A stretch of 64,000 bases of DNA, from the NCBI GenBank assembly GCA_002118135.1, contig BDIU01000211.1, forward strand, positions 310,001 through 374,000, in the 5' to 3' direction. A program made the position numbers and the translations under genes. The notes below the pieces were generated by a model, which saw only the letters and a list, made by a program, of their open reading frames with translations, was not told where the DNA came from and did not search any database. Numbering within the stretch: the first letter of the stretch is position 1; each line of letters begins with the position of its first letter. Positions 24,901 to 33,128 of the stretch are shown here, one piece after another. The stretch is from Trebouxia sp. TZW2008. Lineage: Eukaryota > Chlorophyta > Trebouxiophyceae > Trebouxiales > Trebouxiaceae.

Positions 24901-27064
24901 CTGAGTTACGACAGACAACCTTGTCGAATTTGTCACACCAAGCCAGTCTAGTGAGACAAAGTTTGGGCAATCCACACCTAGCATCTGTGCACGCACGTGC
25001 AATTCATCTCATCATCATCAGCGCATTGCGCTGTATGTTCTGCAGGTGATCAGAAATCTCTGTGTCATACTTGACCGGGTCCCACGTATGCGCAAGCATG
25101 CACCTCACACACATGAATGCAAGCATGCATACACACAGATTACATTTTGAGTGACCTGTGTACATGCTGTACATCACCAAGTGTCAATCATCAAGCCAGC
25201 TGTACGTGCTGCAGGCAATCAGCTCTGTCTCATGCTTGACAGCATTTGGAGGTCCCATGCAACTGTCAGCACACATGCGTTATGCATGCACGCACACACA
25301 TCACAGACATCCTGACAACAAACATAACAACTGTCACATGCTGCAGATGATAAGCTCGGTGCTGTATTTGACAGAGGCTGGAGGACCCACTCTGGTGCTG
25401 GATCAGACTCCTGAGTGCAAACTGGCTGACAGAGGTTGGTTGGTGCAGCCCTGCCCTAACCAGCTTCTGTCCTTCAAGGGCAATCTACTGCATGGAGTCA
25501 TCCCAGGTCAGTTGCCGTGTTTACTTTCCTTTGCTTGAGTCCGTTCTTCTTGACTGTGTGGTAGGCTGGCTGGTGCAGCCCTCTGCTCTGAACAGCTTCT
25601 GTCCCTTCAACGGCAACCTGCTGCATGCAGTCATTCCATATCAGTCACCATGTCCAGGTGTTGTGCTCAATCGGTTGTTGCGCTTCTCTCAAAAAATTCT
25701 CTCAAAATTTGTCATCTCCTCTTTGTCTGTAAGCAGGGGCTGGCTGGTGCAGTTAAAGGTTTGTGATGTACAAAGCGTCTTGTGGTACATGCAGTCAATG
25801 TATGCATTTGCTCCATCAACTGTCTTTTCCTTTCGCTCTGTGAACGGGGGTTGGCTGGGGCGCTTGGAGTGGGTTGCAATTGAAAGATTTGTGATGTACA
25901 AAGTGCATTGTGATACAGGTAAGGTCACACTTGATGCCCAAGACAGCAAGGAGCGCATTACAGTAAACCCTCTTTGTAAGGACACTCAATGTAAGGACAA
26001 TCTTGATGTAAGGACAACGCCATTGGAAACCAATCACTGCATTCTGACTGCACTGGTCCCTCTGAGTAAGGACAATTCGATGTAAGGACAAGTTTCCTGG
26101 TAACCAAAGCAGCCATTACAAAGAGAGTTTACTGTACTCTGATTGTGGCCAACTTGATGCTCAAGGCGACCATGTTCGTTAGTGACATTGAGCACTCTGA
26201 CTGCTGTCTGGCATACACATGTTGTGCTGTGGCGCAGGCAAAGCTGGATTTGATGGGCAAGACAACAAGCAGCGCATCACTCTGATTGTGGCTTGGTGGG
26301 GTCCTCACATGAGGGCTGAACCTGGTGAGCCTGGTCAAGGGCCGTGCCGTGCAGCCCCAAGCCCACTGCAGCAAATGAACCTCAATCAGCCCTCAGCTGC
26401 ACCGTTTCTTGAGTGGCTCAACGAGTGCAAACTCACACCGCAGCAGTTCGAGCATTACAGACATTGTACATTACCGCAAAAGCATCATCTGCGAAATGAC
26501 AAGGACAGCAAATGCCATGCGTCCAGAAGTGGACATGCTGGCCAACAAGTACAGACACTTGCTCCAAGTGCTGGTCATGGGTCTTGCCAGGCAGCTTGCC
26601 AGAATTTGTCCCACAGGGGTGCTGCTTGCGTAACAGCAGTAGAGCACAGCGTCGTTATGGTGTCACCTGTTTGGTTGCCGGTTGGCCATTGCACGATACA
26701 TGGCCAGCTGGAAGAAGCAAAAGCAGCCTTGTCACAAGGAGCAGCTGCAGAAGCACAAGAAGCATGGGCGGCGGCAGCAGCAGCAGCAGCAGCAGCAGAA
26801 GAAGAACTGGATGAAGAAGAAGCAAGGGCAGCGCAACAAGCAAAGGAGGAGGAGAGAGAAGAAGAAGAGAATGAACAAGGAGAAGAAGCAGAGCTGCAGC
26901 AGCCTGAGGCAAAGAGAGCCAGAGTCACTGGACATGATCAGTGTGCAGAAAGAGCTTTGCAGCTACAGCAAAAGCAGGTGGCTTTGCCAATCCCTCCGCT
27001 GAGATTCTTCCTTCGCAGCTGCCATGAGTTTGCAGACATCTATCTTCCAAGAAACCCAATCTAG
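18985..27064 (+). CDS. 2OG-Fe(II) oxygenase-fold protein of plant/algal type, complex exon history
   Basis: The firm part runs from 20575. Exons and phases: 20575-20684 (FWRDHRYFDPETPFFSYLYD), 20999-21123 (ANPPETMFEAVIQELYQKLL, AEWWAHCR), 22492-22579 (APDEPHQLHFDVREAALRRG), 25347-25506 (SSVLYLTEAGGPTLVLDQ, LLHGVIPG) and 26237-27064 (QRITLIVAWWGP). All five junctions join in frame. The expected facial triad and 2OG-binding Arg are visible: HFD at 22517-22525, distal His at 25491-25493, Arg at 26272-26274. The substrate is unknown. The last exon adds an Ala run and a Glu-rich segment, ending LPIPPLRFFL...LPRNPI. Upstream exons are less sure: a first exon from ATG 18985 (APDPAPGDVWRYLDDVQ), WAKQLTCW-encoding exons at 19.2-19.9 kb, and a TPR-like piece (LCQHGRNKEAESIL) near 20040 followed by a His/Asp/Ser-rich repeat. 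Nearly every exon has decayed tandem copies in the flanking introns. Confidence 0.72.
19225..19860 (+). repeat. four tandem copies of a WAKQLTCW-encoding exon segment
   Basis: Copies near 19225-19320, 19510-19590, 19640-19722 and 19775-19850 encode RLPSLQLWAKQLTCWYMRAA, LPSLQQWAKLLTCWCVRPA, LPCLQQWATQLTCCCVRSA and LPSLQQWAKQLTCWCVRPA. Spacing between the last three is about 130 bases. The first copy has the longest upstream open frame (PLTRWLKNVDRAQRQEL) and is interrupted downstream by a MITE. Confidence 0.85.
19328..19469 (-). mobile_element. TA-inserting MITE, copy 1 (left end degraded)
   Basis: The right end reads GAGAGTTTACTG followed by TA, as in the two intact copies. The inside, read on the minus strand, aligns with them (TAAGGAC words, then GGTACCTCTTTGTC). 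Sibling exon copies read CCATGCTTCTACTGTCA without an insert, which places the insertion at the TA of TTCTACTG. The left terminus has lost its CAGTAAAC. Confidence 0.75.
20180..20300 (+). repeat. short in-frame repeat of CAAGCATGACTCAGYGCTTG-like words
   Basis: Words such as AAGCATGACTCAGTGCTTGA and CAAGCATGACTCAGCAATCA alternate, each about 18-24 bases, encoding repeated KHDSxLExES peptide units. It lies inside an open frame that may be an exon of the oxygenase gene. Confidence 0.75.
21060..21660 (+). repeat. one live and three decayed copies of the AEWWAHCR exon
   Basis: The live exon ends CACTGCAG|GTGGC at 21123. Copies at about 21235-21300, 21400-21466 and 21580-21645 encode MADVVTAEWWAHSR, MADAVTAECWAHCW and MADVATSKWWACC. 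Their donors are changed: CCAG|GCGG, GCTG|GTGG and none. Copies 3 and 4 also share flanking bases (TCCTCTTCTTCTGGCAG), so duplication occurred in steps. Confidence 0.9.
22297..22372 (+). pseudogene. decayed copy of the HxD active-site exon
   Basis: Matches the live exon at 22492-22579 (about 200 bases downstream), including the CTGCAG acceptor. It encodes APDEPHQLHFDLREAALRRG and then runs into TAA right after LQDY, losing the QLQHP end and its GTAAGC donor. The HFD residues remain. Confidence 0.9.
22990..24330. repeat. about 140 bp satellite, roughly nine units
   Basis: The landmark CTGGCAGGGTGGTCAGCATG recurs near 23057, 23262, 23405, 23542, 23680, 23810, 23955, 24095 and 24305, mostly 134-145 bases apart, with two larger gaps near 205-210. 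Between landmarks come ATGNTGATGTGTG, TTCCAGGTNCTGTGCC, CTTGTTGTTCTGTACATCACC and GGCTGACCACCACTCAAG. Units differ by 10-30% by eye. It lies in the intron between the two halves of the oxygenase active site. Confidence 0.9.
24765..25260 (+). repeat. three decayed copies of the SSVLYLTE exon start
   Basis: CTGCAG acceptors followed by the same frame occur at 24765 (MISSVLYLTEV), 25046 (VIRNLCVILDR) and 25215 (AISSVSCLTAFGGP), ahead of the live exon at 25347 (MISSVLYLTEAGGPT). Each fossil keeps its acceptor but loses the frame within 15-25 codons. Stretches rich in ACACACATGCATGC separate them. Confidence 0.85.
25562..25865 (+). repeat. three decayed copies of the GWLVQP...LLHGVIP exon end
   Basis: At 25562-25645 the frame reads GWLVQPSALNSFCPFNGNLL then HAVIPYQ: the distal active-site His is kept but the exon start is missing. 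At about 25736 and 25848 only GWLVQL and GWLGRL remnants persist. All lie downstream of the live exon (25347-25506). Confidence 0.85.
25918..26160 (+). pseudogene. decayed copy of the RITL exon, split by a MITE
   Basis: Before the insert the frame reads LDAQDSKERIT, corresponding to FDGQDNKQRIT of the live exon at 26237. After the insert, ACTCTGATTGTGGCC continues the same alignment. Removing the element and one TA restores GAGCGCATTACTCTGATTG, parallel to CAGCGCATCACTCTGATTG in the live exon. Confidence 0.9.
25961..26134 (+). mobile_element. TA-inserting MITE, copy 2 (intact, 174 bp)
   Basis: Termini are CAGTAAACCCTCTTTGTAAG and, on the other strand, CAGTAAACTCTCTTTGTAAT, flanked by TA on both sides (25959-25960 and 26135-26136). 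The interior is built from several TAAGGACA-type words. CAGT ends plus a TA duplication fit the Tc1/mariner superfamily; there is no coding capacity, so it would be non-autonomous. Confidence 0.9.
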
Positions 27065-28791
27065 GCTGGATGATCTTAGCTACAAGCTTGGTTCAGATGC
27101 ACTGCACTGCTGAGGCAAACAAATTGTTTGCAACTCACGTCCCAGGCCATTGGCAAACTAGGCTGATGTCAGCTTTCACAAGGACCACTTTTGTCATATC
27201 CATTCTTGCACCAGGCTTAAGGCAGCAGCTGCTACCTTAGATGGACTGGGGATGCATGGCGCCTTGCATGAGATCAGCAGGTGATTCTGCCGCTTGAATG
27301 CATTTGTATATATATGTACATCTGCATGCGTAACGCATTTCAACTCATTGTTACATATGCATGCTGGGTAGCTGTGAGGTCCAGCTGGACATGCATATGA
27401 ATAGAAAGCTGTGCCCAAGCAGATTTTTTGTTGTTCAGCCTGTACCATGCAACTGCAGATGTGCACTACTTTGAACTGCTGCTGTATCATCTGAAACGCA
27501 GTGCCGTCACGCAATGCCCTGTGCACTTGTCACAGGCCAGATTTACGGTATGTCACTATACGTGCCTATGGGTCTGCTGCTACTACCATCATTCCAAGCA
27601 ACTGCTGGCAGCAGGAATTTGTTGCAAACGCTGTCCTTTATCAATGCATTCCAGCTTGCATGCGCAACACTTGATGCCTTAGTATTGTGTCCCACCAGGC
27701 TGTGGCGTTATGTGCAGGGAAAAGACGACGGGATGCGGGAAAGAGGACAGAATGCTGCTGTACAGCAGCTTGAGCTTGGAACTTCTTCTGGACTCTGGCT
27801 GTCTTGACTTTGACCACAAGGACATCAAGGGCTCTGTAACAGTTGCTGAAGCGTCTACCCAGCAGTCAGTCAGAAGTCTAATGACGGCAGAGACTGGTTT
27901 CAGAGCTCAAAGAGATCCACACACCCGTCAGAGCTATGTCAGCTGGTAACATGGTCGTTGTCGGACCATGTGGTGTATGCTTGCACTTTTTTGGATCAAC
28001 AGTCATCAGATCATTGTGTCACGTGACTGGACTGTGCAAACACTGTTATGCTTTGATGAACGCTGCGCCTTGATTAATGCTATGCACGAGTCACAGTGAT
28101 GTCAGGCAACTGCTCTGTATCACTGTTCCTCGCATCAGCTTTGTGACCCAATCATGTTGCAGCAAGCATTTGACTCATTGTTGGGAAATTGTGGTGGAGC
28201 TCATCAACACTTCCTGTTCTGTTGATGAACTCCACCAGAACAGGAAGTACGTCTACAACGCCACAAGTGAGCGGAATTTCAGGACGTACAGTACTCCTGT
28301 GACTCACAGTGTGATTTGCTGAATTGGCCTACATAATTTCTTAAAGTTGGCCCGCGTCATGGCTGCAAGTACCTTTCAATGTACATACCAGCCATTGTCC
28401 AGGAAACATATAGAGCAGAGCAAACCTACTGACTGATTGCTGCTCAGTCCTAAGGTTGCATGGTGTGATTGCAAACTGCACCATGTCGCAATGCAGTGCT
28501 CCCCTCGAATCATATAATGCAGGCTGGGGTCTCTACCGTTTTTGACCCTTATGAGGCATTAATGGCAGCATTGCTGATTGACAGTTGCATTGCTGGAATC
28601 CCTTGGAGTCAGCTTCGCTTCATGCATCATGCACAACCATTGATATGGGCCGTCCTGCTCTGCAGCCTATTACTACAATTGCATGTCATCAGGAGAAGAC
28701 TGGCACCACTTCTGCTATCCAAACAACTACTAACATCTGCACATACTGACAAGATGACTAGCTAGCCCAAAATTTGCCTCCGGAGCCTTGA
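27065..28791. other. gene-poor spacer with an interleaved inverted repeat
   Basis: No convincing gene. Open frames at about 27514-27950 and 28469-28765 (the latter hydrophobic, with YEALMAALLIDSCIAGIPW) lack supporting splice structure or family resemblance and are left unannotated. An unusual interleaved pair of inverted repeats lies at 28194-28248. Confidence 0.5.
28194..28248. repeat. interleaved inverted repeats (A-B-A'-B', pseudoknot geometry)
   Basis: A = GTGGAGCTCATCAAC (28194-28208), B = ACTTCCTGTTCT (28209-28220), A' = GTTGATGAACTCCAC (28221-28235), one C, then B' = AGAACAGGAAGT (28237-28248). A/A' pair over 15 bases with one mismatch. B, which is exactly the loop of that hairpin, is perfectly complementary to B' over 12 bases. 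Confidence 0.9.
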
Positions 28792-29508
28792 TCATTTTGG
28801 CTGCAGCTTGTCTCTGACTTTCTGAATGTTCTTCCCGCATAGGTTTTCACCCCAGTTGTCTGTATGATGTGCAGCATCCTCAGCTGAATATCCAATGCCC
28901 CACAACCTGTCCTCAGGTGACGCCTCTACCAAAAGTTTCTGGTCAGTACCAAGCAAAATAGTTTTCAGGTCTTGGTGCTGGGAAAACTTGAGAAAGTTGC
29001 CGTCGAACACAATCTGTTCGCGATGAGTCGTCCAGATCTTGCCGTCGAACCCCTGAACCCGTCTGCCCGCTTCTTTTGCTTTCTCGGGAAAAGGTGTCGA
29101 CAGGACTTCCTTCGCGATGGCTTGATCCCCAAACAGTATAGCTTTTTGGTACATCATGTAATGCTCGACTGTCGGAAACACATTGCCTTGATCGTCCTGT
29201 GTCCTAGCAAGATACCAATGCGACAGCGCACCATACGGCTTGTCATCAGGCATCCAAAAATATGCAGCATCAAGGGCTTCGCCCATAGCCTGGCTTTCAG
29301 AAGCGAGCGCAAAGTGTTGCAGACGAACAAGTGCGCCAACGATGAACGAGCGACGGCCAAGCTGAGCTTCGATAGTGACCCTGGAAAGCTGAGACTGCTT
29401 GCTAACACGGTAAACGGAATCGCTGGCTGCAAGCGGTGTCTTTCGAGTGTTCAAGTTTCGAGCGTTCAGCACAAGTCCATTTGCGCTGGTGAGACGCGCA
29501 GCAAGCAT
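28792..29508 (-). CDS. NADAR/YbiA-like N-glycosidase domain protein, organelle-targeted
   Basis: Single exon; first ATG at 29508. The C-terminal 150 residues are a NADAR (DUF1768/YbiA) domain: YGALSHWYLARTQ, FPTVEHYMMYQKAILFGD, IVFDGNFLKFSQH, LLGTDQKLLVEASPEDRLWG and DNWGENLCGKNIQKVRDKL. The E-H-x-M-x2-K-A, N-x-L-K-F, L-L-x-T-x2-L-L-V-E-A and W-G-x-N motifs are intact. Known members hydrolyse the N-glycosidic bond of early riboflavin intermediates, removing toxic by-products, and in plants the domain is found in plastid riboflavin enzymes. About 85 N-terminal residues are rich in Ser/Arg/Ala with few acids, as in a transit peptide, followed by RRSFIVGALVRLQHFALASE, which resembles a twin-Arg thylakoid signal (inference). 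It is head to head with SUMO, 237 bases apart. Confidence 0.85.
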   Translation of the reverse strand: MLAARLTSANGLVLNARNLNTRKTPLAASDSVYRVSKQSQLSRVTIEAQLGRRSFIVGALVRLQHFALASESQAMGEALDAAYFWMPDDKPYGALSHWYLARTQDDQGNVFPTVEHYMMYQKAILFGDQAIAKEVLSTPFPEKAKEAGRRVQGFDGKIWTTHREQIVFDGNFLKFSQHQDLKTILLGTDQKLLVEASPEDRLWGIGYSAEDAAHHTDNWGENLCGKNIQKVRDKLQPK

Positions 29509-29745
29509 CAATGACTGTCACTGCAACGGGCAGATCGTTTCTGCGCTTCAATGCATGCAGTACGCTTGACGTTCCTCACGGGCTCACGCAACGATTTGCG
29601 CGGCATGCATGCTGTGCGGGCTGTGCTTTGCTCTATGCTGCGCTCAACCTCGACAAAACAGCAGAACTCATCGTCACGCGCGTTTGGACGTCGCAGTCCT
29701 CATCTTCGCTGTCGCAGTCATCTTTGACTGGCTTGCGTTGCTAAA
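29509..29745. promoter_or_regulatory. short bidirectional upstream region (NADAR protein / SUMO)
   Basis: Only 237 bases separate the two start codons, which point away from each other, so both core promoters and 5' UTRs must sit here or overlap the genes. The stretch is CG-richer than the surroundings. No TATA box is evident. Confidence 0.6.
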
Positions 29746-30215
29746 ATGAGCTCTGGGGAGGAGGACAACACTCACGAGGACGTCAAGCCTACGCTCGAAA
29801 ATGATCAGACGCAGCAGGACGCACATATAACTTTGAACTTTACGTCTCATGTGAGTGTTCTCCATCTTTGCGCTTCGCGCAGCGTGTATGTGTGTGACAT
29901 GCTTGCAAACTCAGGAGCGGGCCACAGTACCTATCAAGGTCAAGAGAACGACCAAGTTTGAAAAGATGTTTGTTGCTTACCGCACCAAGTATCATTTATC
30001 GGAGGGCGATGTCAGGTTCGTGGCGGAAGGGAGACGTGTCAAGCCGTTCCAGACACCTGAAGAGGTAAGCTGGCTCCTGCAGCAGCGGCCCCGATTCACG
30101 GTCTAAACTTTGGCTTGCTGATTGAGCAGACAAGAAGTGCATGAAATGAATGCAGCACGAGCTCGAAGACGGAGACTGCGTTGAGGCATTGCTTGAAATG
30201 ACAGGAGGCTGCTGA
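29746..30215 (+). CDS. SUMO precursor
   Basis: Small ubiquitin-like modifier conjugated to Lys of target proteins. Three exons: 29746-29849 (acidic disordered start MSSGEEDNTHEDVK, strand ITLNFTSH), about 29914-30064 (VPIKVKRTTKFEKMFVAYRT, VRFVAEGRRV, PFQTPEE) and about 30154-30215 (LEDGDCVEALLEMTGGC). The order of strands, the TPEE/LEDGD turn and the C-terminal diglycine are those of SUMO, with length near 105 residues. The precursor has a single residue (Cys) after GG, so a SENP/ULP protease would remove one residue. Junctions are in frame with GTGAGT and GTAAGC donors. Confidence 0.93.
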
Positions 30216-30685
30216 AAGATGGCCCAATAGCCTTTCTGGGACAGACAAAAGCAGCAGCAACACAAGCAGTAATTGCAGGAGACAAGCTTGTGCATTGATG
30301 CAATGCGGCTTTGTCAAAACTGATATGGTGACAAGAACAGTACACAATTTCTTTTTGCAGCCAGAGGAGCAGCTACTGAGCTTCATGCACTTTGAGGGCA
30401 CTAACACACTGTGTTGCTTCTGACAATTGATGGCAGGTCTATGCCTTGACATCCTGAGTATGAAGATGTGCATGATTTGCAAGGCAACTCACATTCAGTG
30501 TGGCTGTTCATACACATGACTAGGATCCAGCAACAAGCACGTTGCCTTGTTGAGTCACCCCGGTCACTTGAGCGCAATGTCCCCTTAGCCAGCCACTAAA
30601 TGTGTATGACTAAGTTTCTGTATTTTTGTCCTGTGAGACGTTGCTTTTGTGAAGGTGGTCAGAATTGTAGAAAGTGGGCTTCAGG
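30216..30685. other. convergent 3' spacer between SUMO and RAB28
   Basis: No coding signal; expected to contain both 3' UTRs. Confidence 0.5.
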
Positions 30686-31699
30686 CTACATGACAGAACA
30701 CCTGGACCTAACTTTGACAGACTTTCTGTCTGTACTGTCTCTGCTGGTGGGGTTATCTGCAGGGTGATTAATGACTTGCGCTGTAATGACCTTAGCAACA
30801 TTGCCAATGTCAGGCGATGTAAGAGTGACCCCTGCTAGATCTGCCACGATTCTGAAAAAGGCTGGAGCAACATTGTCTCCTGTCTTGGCTGAGACAAAAA
30901 AGCTGCAACACAGCAGCTGTGGAAATGAAAACTTGAGACACTTGTATCAGACAGGCTGTTGCTGGCGCTCACCTGTGCATCTTATGCTGATCAGCAAAGT
31001 CGTGGTGTTGTGATGGAAGCACGGTGCGCATGTGTGTCAAATCTGCTTTGTTCGCAAGTAAGGCAAGGTAAGGCATTGGATCTGCTGCATAGACCTTTTG
31101 TACCATAGTCATCCAGTGCTCCAGATCTTTGAAGCTCTGCAGCAGCAGCATCCATCAACACAGATCCTGGTCTGGCTCAAGTAATATATATTATTTGCAG
31201 CGTCGTACCTGGTAGCTTGTGATGTCATAAGCCAGTAGGATCGCATGTGATCCATGTATGAAGCTAGGCACCATTTTGCTCGTGAGAGTCTGACCCCCTA
31301 TGTCCCACAGCTGCACGCAATATGAAATTTTTATGCACTTTCAAAATTGCACAATGAACCAAATGAACGTGTGCCTGGACAGAACTAGTTGGAACATAAA
31401 ATCAGACAACAACTGCACCTGCACAGCATCTTGTTGATTGCCAGGAAGATTGAGCTGCTTGAGGAAGAAATCAACGCCAATAGTTGTTTTGTAACTGCAA
31501 CAGTTGAAACTCTTATACGATGCAAAGTGCAGGTGGCTTTCACACAAACCAATCACCAGCACCTTCTGGCAAACTTGTCTTCTGAGAATCTCATGCTCAG
31601 ACTAGTCTTGCCAACAGCGCAATCTCCCAGAATGACCAGCTTGAACTGCAAACAACTCTGATCGTCGTCGCTGTCGGACTCTACAGGCTGTACGGCCAT
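30686..31699 (-). CDS. RAB28: RAB28-like small GTPase
   Basis: Start ATG 31699, five exons, stop TAG at 30686. Exon 1 has an acidic lead and the P-loop GDCAVGKTSL; exon 2 the switch I part KTTIGVDFFLKQL; exon 3 LWDIGGQTLTSKMV with YDITSYQ; exon 4 SFKDLEHWMTMVQKVY, ALLANKADLTHMR (NKxD); exon 5 FFVSAKTGDNVAP (SAK) and a tail ending RCSVM. The DIGGQ in place of the usual DTAGQ, the YDITSYQSF run and the NKADLxHMR motif are RAB28 hallmarks. The C-terminal CSVM is a CAAX box predicting farnesylation, as known for RAB28, rather than the double Cys of typical Rabs. In other eukaryotes RAB28 works with the BBSome at cilia, so it suggests this alga keeps flagellar genes. It is divergent from the TIGR01589-type gene. 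Confidence 0.92.
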
Positions 31700-32147
31700 G
31701 GCACAAGCCGCCGACAACCTCACAGCCTCTGGCAGCTGGCACAGCCTCCGCCAATGCTGCCGGGCGCGTATATGCACTTTGTCGCTTGCATGACGCGGAT
31801 AGTCCAAAAGAGCAAAGCTGCTGGCGAGAATGAAACCCTCGCTCTTTCCATAAAAGCCCTAGCTATCACCAGCTGCCTGGATAAGGCAGCAGAAGGCAGG
31901 TTAGCAGTTAACAAGTGCAAGCGCTTGTTTGTAGCTTGTGCCGTTCCATAGAGAAGACCGCTCATCACTGATCTGCAGCCCGCGTCGGCAAAGCCATCGC
32001 AGGTAGTCTCTCCGCTTGTAGTGCAGGATCGCACAAGTGGCACGCGTCCGAGTCTTTTGCTTGACACACATGAAACTTTGTACCACAATCTGCAGGTCAG
32101 CAGCTCCTTGAATGGTGCTGTGATCCTTCCGCGGTTTCCTGCATCAT
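31700..32147. promoter_or_regulatory. bidirectional upstream region (RAB28 / TIGR01589-type gene)
   Basis: 448 bases between divergent start codons. No recognisable motif, and no other gene fits here. Confidence 0.5.
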
Positions 32148-33128
32148 ATGGCAGCAGAAGTCAAGACTGAGCCAGCCTCGTTTTCACCTCCTGCCACTGA
32201 GGCTGAACACGTGATAAAGGAAGAGCCAGCAACATCAGAAACTGCAGCGCCAGCCACAGCAGCAACTCCTGACGCTGCAGAAGCAGCTGTAGCATCTAGC
32301 ACTGCCCCTTCTGCTCCTGCCCCTGGACCAGGCAGTGAAGGCAGGAAAGTGTCCACAGCAGATATCCAGTTGGTCCAGAACCTCATAGAGCGCTGCTTAC
32401 AGATGTACTTGAGCCAGCGGGAGGTTGTCTCAACGCTGCATCAGCAAGCAAAGATCGAACCTGGCTTCACACAGCTAGTGTGGCAGAAGCTTGAGGAGCA
32501 GAATCCAGACTTCTTTAGAGCATACTTCACACGGCTAAAGCTGAAAGACCAGATCAATCTGTTCAATCACCTCCTTGAGCAGCAAGTCAATGTGGTGCAA
32601 CGCATGCAGCGGGGTTGGATGCAACCGCCTGGGATGATGATGCAACCTAGGCCGGGAATGCCAATGCAATCAGTACCCATGCAACCCGGCATGCAAATGC
32701 AATCACAGTTCCCTGCAGCACAGCAGATAAAGCATGAGCAAGATGGCATGGGCGGCATGCACCCGTTGGAAAGCACAGCTGACTTTGATGCCAATGCACA
32801 GACAGGAGTGCAAGACAACTTGCTACCTGAGTTTGGGCTGAACATGCTGTCATCGCCAGCAGAAGATGGCAATGCGCAAAGCATGCCAGCTGACTTTGGC
32901 TTTCCTAGCCCAGGCAGAGTTCAAGGAGGCTTTCCTGCTGTAGACGAGCAATGGGGCTTTCCTAGGAATCTGAGTCTGTCAGATTTGTCGTTAGATCAAC
33001 TTGCTGCAGATTCAGATCACAATGCAATGGGTCTTTGGAGCACAGAGGGTCATCATGAACTGCCAGCAATGCCCAAAAACATGAGTTTTTCAGAATTGCC
33101 TCAGCTGGACTATGAGTTAGACAAGTAG
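32148..33128 (+). CDS. Plant-type uncharacterised protein with A_thal_3526 (TIGR01589) domain
   Basis: Single exon, 326 residues. Residues 1-70 are Ala/Pro/Glu-rich and disordered. Residues about 70-145 form the conserved helical domain: IQLVQNLIERCLQMYLSQRE, VVSTLHQQAKIEPGFTQLVW, QKLEEQNPDFFRAYFTRLKL, KDQINLFNHLLEQQ. It matches the plant-specific family whose members share I-Q-x-V-Q-x-L-I-E-x-C-L-Q-x-Y and W-x-K-L-E-E-x-N. A Met/Gln/Pro-rich linker (PGMMMQPRPGMPMQ) follows, then a tail with NLSLSDLSLDQL and NMSFSELPQLDYEL, two similar acidic-hydrophobic motifs like activation or docking segments. The function of the family is not established; nuclear coregulator is a guess from composition. 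Confidence 0.82.
   Translation: MAAEVKTEPASFSPPATEAEHVIKEEPATSETAAPATAATPDAAEAAVASSTAPSAPAPGPGSEGRKVSTADIQLVQNLIERCLQMYLSQREVVSTLHQQAKIEPGFTQLVWQKLEEQNPDFFRAYFTRLKLKDQINLFNHLLEQQVNVVQRMQRGWMQPPGMMMQPRPGMPMQSVPMQPGMQMQSQFPAAQQIKHEQDGMGGMHPLESTADFDANAQTGVQDNLLPEFGLNMLSSPAEDGNAQSMPADFGFPSPGRVQGGFPAVDEQWGFPRNLSLSDLSLDQLAADSDHNAMGLWSTEGHHELPAMPKNMSFSELPQLDYELDK

Noticed and set aside
26575..26935. Minus-strand Leu/Ser/Ala-rich frames opposite the oxygenase C-terminus
   Set aside because: They are antisense shadows of the CAG/GAA-rich coding repeat encoding the Ala and Glu runs.
28469..28765. Hydrophobic 98-codon plus-strand frame
   Set aside because: No ATG at a convincing position, no neighbouring exons, and hydrophobic frames arise easily from CTG/TTG-rich sequence.
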